From positions 1-9,436 of the forward strand of contig JANLHY010000688.1 in NCBI GenBank assembly GCA_024653795.1: a DNA stretch of 9,436 nucleotides. The letters are read 5' to 3'. A program made the position numbers and the translations under genes. Below the pieces are notes generated by a model. The model did no database searches. It saw only the letters and a list, made by a program, of their open reading frames with translations, and was not told the origin of the DNA. This document shows positions 5,391-9,436 of the stretch, one piece after another (position 1 is the first letter of the stretch; every line of letters begins with the position of its first letter). Origin of the DNA: Candidatus Brocadiaceae bacterium. GTDB lineage: Bacteria; Planctomycetota; Brocadiia; Brocadiales; Brocadiaceae.

Positions 5391-5418
5391 GTTGGGTGCG
5401 CTCTGCTTCACCCAACCT
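5391..5418 (-). repeat. REP-like hairpin, copy 3 (inverted, diverged)
   Basis: The stem GTTGGGTG (5391-5398) / CACCCAAC (5409-5416) has the same 8-bp stem and 10-nt loop as copies 1 and 2. Read on the minus strand, 20 of 28 positions match copy 2. Four of the eight differences form two compensated stem pairs (A-T to T-A, T-A to G-C), so the fold is conserved. GTAGG precedes it on the minus strand, as at copy 1. Confidence 0.75.
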
Positions 5419-5422
5419 ACAA

Positions 5423-5587
5423 GACTACAGGAAGTTTATTGCAGGAGATGAAGACAAAGTGGATTTAGATGTTATCAGAAAGCAGACAAGATTAGGCAAG
5501 CCTTTTGGGGATAGATAATTTCTAAGAAATTAGGTTACAAGTTAAGCTTTAGTGTCTAAAGGTAGACCAAAAAAGGGATGTGTCCCT
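5423..5587 (+). pseudogene. RAYT transposase, C-terminal fragment
   Basis: In frame, 5423-5518 reads DYRKFIAGDEDKVDLDVIRK, then QTRLGKPFGDR and TAA. After two further stops it ends with SKGRPKKGCVPK to a TAA at 5591-5593. The block I-R-K-x-T-R-x-G-x-P-x-G followed by a terminal GRPKK tail is the C-terminus of REP-associated transposases. The central 100 or more residues, including every catalytic residue, are missing between this and the fragment ending at 5326. Their place is taken by REP-like hairpins. Multiple stops show decay. Confidence 0.65.
5576..5587 (-). repeat. Right terminal inverted repeat of the RAYT relic
   Basis: GGATGTGTCCCT is the reverse complement of 5122-5133. With the preceding AG this end also folds on itself: AGGGA (5574-5578) and TCCCT (5583-5587) close a TGTG loop. 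Hairpin ends of this kind are typical substrates of single-strand HUH transposases. Confidence 0.7.
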
Positions 5588-5627
5588 AAATAAATAACAC
5601 ACTAAATAACATTTCCAAAAACTTTAT

Positions 5628-8600
5628 TTATACTCCCAGGCGTTTATCCTGCTCCAATATTTTCTTAAATTCCCCGGCAGTCATCGGTTTGCCGAACAGA
5701 TACCCCTGCGCCTCGTCGCATCCAAGCGAGCGCAAGAATTCCAACTGCGCCGCCGTCTCCACCCCCTCGGCGACTACCTTGAGTTTCAAGCCCTTCGACA
5801 TGGATATAATCGCCGTTACAATCGCCGCATCGTTCGGGTCAGTCACGATGTCTTGCACAAAGGACCTGTCTATCTTGAGGGCGTGAATCGGGAACGTCTT
5901 GAGATAGCTCAAAGAAGAATAGCCAGTGCCTAAATCGTCAATAACGAAATGAACGCCGAGGCCAACCAGCCTCTTCATCATGTAATTAGCAGCCTCTACG
6001 TTCTTCATAGCAGTGCTTTCGGTAACTTCCAGCTCCAGGAAACGAGGGTCCATGCCAGTCTCTTTCAGCGCCAGCGCCACCATTTCTACCAGATTTTCCT
6101 GCTGGAACTGGCGCGCTGAAAGGTTTACGGCCACCGACAGGGGCGGAAGACCGGCGCCCTGCAATGCCCTGTTCTGCGCGCATGCGGCGCGCAGCGCCCA
6201 TTCACCAATGGGCACAATCAGCCCGGTGCGCTCCGCCATGCCAATAAACTCCGCCGGATTGACCAGCCCCTGTTCAGGATGCTGCCAGCGCAGCAGCGCC
6301 TCCGAACTGACGATTCGGCCGGTCTTGACGTCCACCACCGGCTGGTAGTAGACTATGAATTCCTCACGCTCCAGCGCATGGTGCAGACTGCTTTCCATCT
6401 CCAACTGCTCAACGGTTCTGGTGTGGAGGGCAGGGGTAAAGAACTGGTAGTTATTTCTGCCCCGTTCCTTGGCGTGGTACATGGCAGTATCGGCGTTCTT
6501 CAACAGAGCCTCGGCGCCTTCGCCGTCAGCGGGGTGAATGGCAATGCCTATGCTGACGGTGATATTGAGTTCATGACCGCCCAGCGTCAACGGCTTTTTG
6601 ACGGCTTCAAGAATTTTTTGGGCAATCCCGGCAGCGTCTTCCGTCTGAACCATTCCCGGCAGTAACAGCGTAAATTCATCGCTCCCCAGACGGGTAACGG
6701 TATCTTCTTTACGTACAGAGTCCGTCATCCTCCTTGCAACGGTCTTCAGCAACTGGTCTCCTATAGAGTGTCCCAGCGCGTCATTGATGTCCTTGAACTT
6801 GTCCAGGTCGAGAAACAGCACTGCCAGCATCTCCTTTGTATGCTGCGCATGGGCCAGCGCCAGCGAGAGACGGTCATTATAGAGCGCCCTGTTGGGCAGG
6901 CCGGTCAGGGCATCGTAATAGGCCAACTGGTGGATTCTCTCCTCTGCCTGCCTGCGCTCGGTGATGTCTTCCGCAATCCCAATGAAATTGGTTATATCCC
7001 CCACAGTGTTTTTAATGGGTGATATAGTTACGTATTCCCAGTAGAGTTCGCCGTTCTTCTTCTTGTTATGAAATTCACCGCTCCACTCCTTGTCAGATGT
7101 TATTGCCTCCCATAGTTGCCTGTATACTTCAGCCGGTGTCTCGCCTGATTTTGATATACGTGGATTCTTTCCTATGACTTCATTTGCAAAATAACCTGTT
7201 AGTTTTGTAAATTTTGGATTTACGTATTCAATGTTGCCTTTGGTGTCTGTAATTATCACCACACTTGGACTCTGTTCAACAGCCTGTGACAGTTTGCGAA
7301 GGTGTTCTTCCGTCTTTTTCCGTGTAAGAAACAAAGCGATATGTTTACTAAAAGCGCCCATCATATCAAGTAACTCTTCATCAGGCTGTTGTATCTCATG
7401 ACTGAAAAATTCAATAACACCGAGCACATTATTTCCACTCGTAATCGGGAAACCGAATGCGCCATGAAGACCTTCTTTGTTTGCTATTGTAGCCCTGGAA
7501 AAATTAGGATCGGTAACAACATTTCCAATCCATGCTGGTTTTGCGCTTGCCCAGACACGACCAGGCAATCCTATACCCGGTGAAAATGTGATTTGCCTGG
7601 AGATCGCTTCAAATTCAGGATATTCCCGGAACGGTGTATGCCAGATGTCAACACACTTTAATACACGAGCTTGCACGTCGTATACCCATATTCCACTAAG
7701 GTCCCACCCCAGACACTCACAAATGGATTGTAATATTCTCCCTGAGGTCTCACTAATTTTGTTAGACTCTGCTAATGCACGAGTTATATCATATTGTGCA
7801 TCCAGTCTTCGTTTAATCAGCCTGCGCTCGGTGATATCTTCCGCAATCCCAATGAAATGGGTTATATCACCCGCAGCGTTTCTAGTGGGCGAAATAAATG
7901 CGGACTCCCAGTAGAGATCGCCGTTCTTCTTCTTGTTGCAAAATTCTCCCCGCCACTCGCTGCCGGAGGTAATGGTCTCCCACAAGTGTTTGTACACTTC
8001 GGGCGGTGTTTTGCCAGCGTTCAGGATGCGCGGATTCTTTCCAATTGCCTCTTCGCGGGTGTAGCCGGTTAGCAGGGTGAACCTGGGGTTGACATATTCA
8101 ATATTGCCTTGAGCGTCCGTAATCAAAACCACGTTAGGGCTTTGCTCAACGATAAGAGATATTTTGCGGAGTTCCAACTCTCTCAACTCGCGCCCGGTTA
8201 TTTCCTGCTCAAGTCCATAGGCCATGGTATTGAAGCTCTTTGACAGGTCTCCTATCTCATCCCGGCGGGTTGTCTCTATCCTGGTTTTAAGGTCTCCCCC
8301 TGCAAATCTCATATTCGCATCCGTCAGTCTCCTGATAGGTCTTGACACCGAAGCGGCAAAGATAATCCCAACACCGAAGATTACAGCAGCACAGATACCC
8401 CCCACTATTCCTGTAACTATACCCAGCCACCTCAGGGAAGCAAATGCCTCTGCCTTGTCTATCTCCGCCAGGAGCGTCCACCCGTACTCGGGAATATATG
8501 CCGAGGCGCCAACAACCGATATATTCCTGTAATCAGGATAAACACCCGCCATATCCTCACCGCGCGCCACGGCCATGCGCACCGGCTCCGTATCCACTAC

Positions 8601-9308
8601 CACCTCAAACGGCGCGTTTTCTATAAACCTCGAATCGGTGATCATCTGCTTATCTTTATTGACTATATATATCTCCCCCGTCTTCCCCAGACCCGTGCGC
8701 TGGGTCGTAACCTTGTTCAGGAAAGTCACGTCGTAGTGGTTGATTAAGACGCCTATTGTTTTAACACCTCTTCTTGAGGTAAGGGGCGCAGAGATGCTTA
8801 TGGTCTTTGCATCCAGGTAAGTAGGGTGGTAAGACTGACTAACATAGGGATTAATGTAAGCTGCGTGTATGGCTCTCTTATATATCTCCTGGTCGGATAC
8901 ATCTCTTCCAATCATTGTTTTATTGGTTGACGCCGCGACCTTACCGTCCATGTCCACAACCTCTATTGCCATAACATATGTGTCCAGAGACATCTTCATT
9001 GATAGGTGTCTGTTCAGGGCAGTAACATTATCTTGCCTGAGAGATTTTTCGCGATTAATCTTCTCAAGGCTGCTCCTTATAAACCCGTCGGAGCTGAAGT
9101 CAATGGTACGCCCTTTCTTTGCCTCCAGGAATTCCAGGACGTGCGCCTTTCTGGACTCTGCGACTGCCGTCAAATCCTGTATTATCTGCCGCTTCAGGGC
9201 ATTCCTGGCATTGAAGTAAGATATCGTCGTTATTATGGCAATAGGTATGAGTGAAATGCAGAGTACGAATATAAGCAGTTTAGCCTTTAACGAGTAGGAA
9301 ATCCCCAT
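5628..9308 (-). CDS. Membrane sensor with dCache-HAMP-PAS-GAF-PAS-GGDEF-EAL domains (c-di-GMP turnover)
   Basis: From ATG at 9308 the protein has 1226 residues. In order they are: membrane segment 9-31; periplasmic dCache-type sensor 36-290; second membrane segment 294-321; HAMP 319-372; PAS 381-496; GAF 506-666; PAS 673-788; GGDEF 793-959; EAL 971-1217. The cyclase signature is GSDEF (875-879) instead of GGDEF, with an intact RxxD inhibitory site (Arg866, Asp869). The EAL part is complete: Glu1003 of EALLRW, Asn1062, Glu1094, Asp1124-Asp1125 of IDDLGTGYSS, Lys1145, Glu1181 of AEGVET and Gln1201. It should hydrolyse c-di-GMP; cyclase activity is uncertain. The frame opens 19 residues earlier at 9365, but those codons lie in the palindrome. 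Met at 9308 sits before the first membrane helix and has GAGAGAG about 8 bases upstream. The gene is GC-richer than the rest of the window. Confidence 0.93.
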   Translation of the reverse strand: MGISYSLKAKLLIFVLCISLIPIAIITTISYFNARNALKRQIIQDLTAVAESRKAHVLEFLEAKKGRTIDFSSDGFIRSSLEKINREKSLRQDNVTALNRHLSMKMSLDTYVMAIEVVDMDGKVAASTNKTMIGRDVSDQEIYKRAIHAAYINPYVSQSYHPTYLDAKTISISAPLTSRRGVKTIGVLINHYDVTFLNKVTTQRTGLGKTGEIYIVNKDKQMITDSRFIENAPFEVVVDTEPVRMAVARGEDMAGVYPDYRNISVVGASAYIPEYGWTLLAEIDKAEAFASLRWLGIVTGIVGGICAAVIFGVGIIFAASVSRPIRRLTDANMRFAGGDLKTRIETTRRDEIGDLSKSFNTMAYGLEQEITGRELRELELRKISLIVEQSPNVVLITDAQGNIEYVNPRFTLLTGYTREEAIGKNPRILNAGKTPPEVYKHLWETITSGSEWRGEFCNKKKNGDLYWESAFISPTRNAAGDITHFIGIAEDITERRLIKRRLDAQYDITRALAESNKISETSGRILQSICECLGWDLSGIWVYDVQARVLKCVDIWHTPFREYPEFEAISRQITFSPGIGLPGRVWASAKPAWIGNVVTDPNFSRATIANKEGLHGAFGFPITSGNNVLGVIEFFSHEIQQPDEELLDMMGAFSKHIALFLTRKKTEEHLRKLSQAVEQSPSVVIITDTKGNIEYVNPKFTKLTGYFANEVIGKNPRISKSGETPAEVYRQLWEAITSDKEWSGEFHNKKKNGELYWEYVTISPIKNTVGDITNFIGIAEDITERRQAEERIHQLAYYDALTGLPNRALYNDRLSLALAHAQHTKEMLAVLFLDLDKFKDINDALGHSIGDQLLKTVARRMTDSVRKEDTVTRLGSDEFTLLLPGMVQTEDAAGIAQKILEAVKKPLTLGGHELNITVSIGIAIHPADGEGAEALLKNADTAMYHAKERGRNNYQFFTPALHTRTVEQLEMESSLHHALEREEFIVYYQPVVDVKTGRIVSSEALLRWQHPEQGLVNPAEFIGMAERTGLIVPIGEWALRAACAQNRALQGAGLPPLSVAVNLSARQFQQENLVEMVALALKETGMDPRFLELEVTESTAMKNVEAANYMMKRLVGLGVHFVIDDLGTGYSSLSYLKTFPIHALKIDRSFVQDIVTDPNDAAIVTAIISMSKGLKLKVVAEGVETAAQLEFLRSLGCDEAQGYLFGKPMTAGEFKKILEQDKRLGV
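6951..7300 (-). repeat. Second PAS-coding segment, diverged copy of 7821-8170
   Basis: The DNA coding for PAS2 aligns without gaps to that for PAS1 at a constant offset of 870 bases (290 codons). The C-terminal end of the unit is nearly identical: 47 of 50 bases match at 6951-7000 against 7821-7870. Both proteins share EQSPxVVxITD, NIEYVNPxFTxLTGY, IGKNPRI, NKKKNG-LYWE and FIGIAEDITERR. The intervening bases encode the GAF domain, so the repeat unit is one GAF-PAS or PAS-GAF module. Confidence 0.85.
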
Positions 9309-9436
9309 TTTAGAGGCTCTCTCGTAAGTGCTTGTGTGTACGCCACTTATGTGGCGTACACACAAGCACTTACGAGAGAGCCTCTAAAATGGGGATTTCC
9401 TACTCGTTAAAGGCTAAACTGCTTATATTCGTACTC
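9261..9436. repeat. Perfect palindrome, 86-bp arms, 4-nt spacer, reaching the window end
   Basis: Bases 9261-9346 are the exact reverse complement of 9351-9436, with TTAT at 9347-9350 between them. There is not one mismatch over 86 bp, and the right arm runs to the final base, so the true arm may be longer. The arms contain the first 16 codons of the GGDEF-EAL gene and its upstream region, in both orientations. It is either a very recent inverted duplication or a fold-back (snap-back) chimera at a contig end; the sequence alone does not decide, but the lack of mismatches and end position favour an artefact. Confidence 0.97.
9389..9436 (+). CDS. Mirror copy of the sensor gene start (partial, possibly artefactual)
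   Basis: ATG at 9389 reads MGISYSLKAKLLIFVL to the window end, identical to the start of the minus-strand gene at 9308 because it lies in the other palindrome arm. The same GAGAGAG precedes it. If the palindrome is real, this is the 5' end of a second, divergent copy. If it is a fold-back artefact, no such gene exists. Confidence 0.4.
   Translation, partial: MGISYSLKAKLLIFVL

Noticed and set aside
5689..9254. Numerous plus-strand open frames of 60-145 residues opposite the sensor gene
   Set aside because: All are antisense to a gene with seven well-supported domains and arise from its GC-rich codon usage.
9309..9365. 19-residue N-terminal extension of the sensor protein (start at 9365)
   Set aside because: These codons lie inside and beyond the centre of the palindrome, precede a membrane helix that normally begins the protein, and an internal ATG at 9308 has a proper ribosome binding site.

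Overview
The window looks like bacterial chromosome. It is AT-rich for most of its length, with one distinctly GC-richer gene on the right. Encoded proteins include an Ogt-type DNA repair enzyme, an ECF-type cobalt/nickel transport component, a phosphoglycolate-phosphatase-like HAD enzyme and a multidomain c-di-GMP sensor. These fit a free-living environmental bacterium. Dispersed hairpins, a decayed RAYT transposase, a four-helix-bundle (23S IVP-type) gene with flanking palindromes and an archaemetzincin remnant suggest a repeat-rich genome of the kind seen in Planctomycetota (anammox-like), Nitrospirota or former deltaproteobacteria. That placement is an impression, not a determination.

Left part (1-2540). 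The minus strand carries the start of a NAD-binding sugar epimerase-like gene that runs off the left edge, then tRNA-Ala(CGC) with a good promoter. The plus strand carries a membrane M50-like metalloprotease gene followed five bases later by a methylated-DNA-protein cysteine methyltransferase gene. Next is a four-helix-bundle protein gene bracketed by 13-bp inverted repeats of the type ATCGAATATCGAA.

Middle (2540-5630). A cbiM/nikM-like transporter gene (minus) stands alone, without N, Q or O partner genes. Divergent from it is a degraded archaemetzincin gene that has lost its catalytic centre by an internal deletion. A repeat-bearing gene-free stretch follows, then a Gph-like HAD phosphatase gene (minus) and an 80-residue conserved small protein (plus) with its own promoter. 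After that comes a roughly 470-bp relic of a REP-associated tyrosine transposase (RAYT). Its termini are a 12-bp inverted repeat, and its middle is replaced by two REP-like hairpins in opposite orientation. A third copy of the hairpin lies at 2451-2478. The copies differ by compensatory stem changes.

Right part (5628-9436). A large minus-strand gene encodes a membrane-bound dCache-HAMP-PAS-GAF-PAS-GGDEF-EAL protein (1226 residues from the preferred start). It would sense a periplasmic ligand and control c-di-GMP. Its two PAS domains are near copies. The window ends in a perfect palindrome with 86-bp arms and a 4-nt spacer. It duplicates the first 16 codons of this gene in the opposite orientation and runs to the last base, so it is either an inverted duplication or a fold-back artefact at a contig end.

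Apart from the protease/methyltransferase pair, the genes do not form one pathway. The most unusual signals are the RAYT/REPIN relic with its covarying hairpins, the terminal palindrome, the repeat-bracketed four-helix gene and the archaemetzincin deletion.
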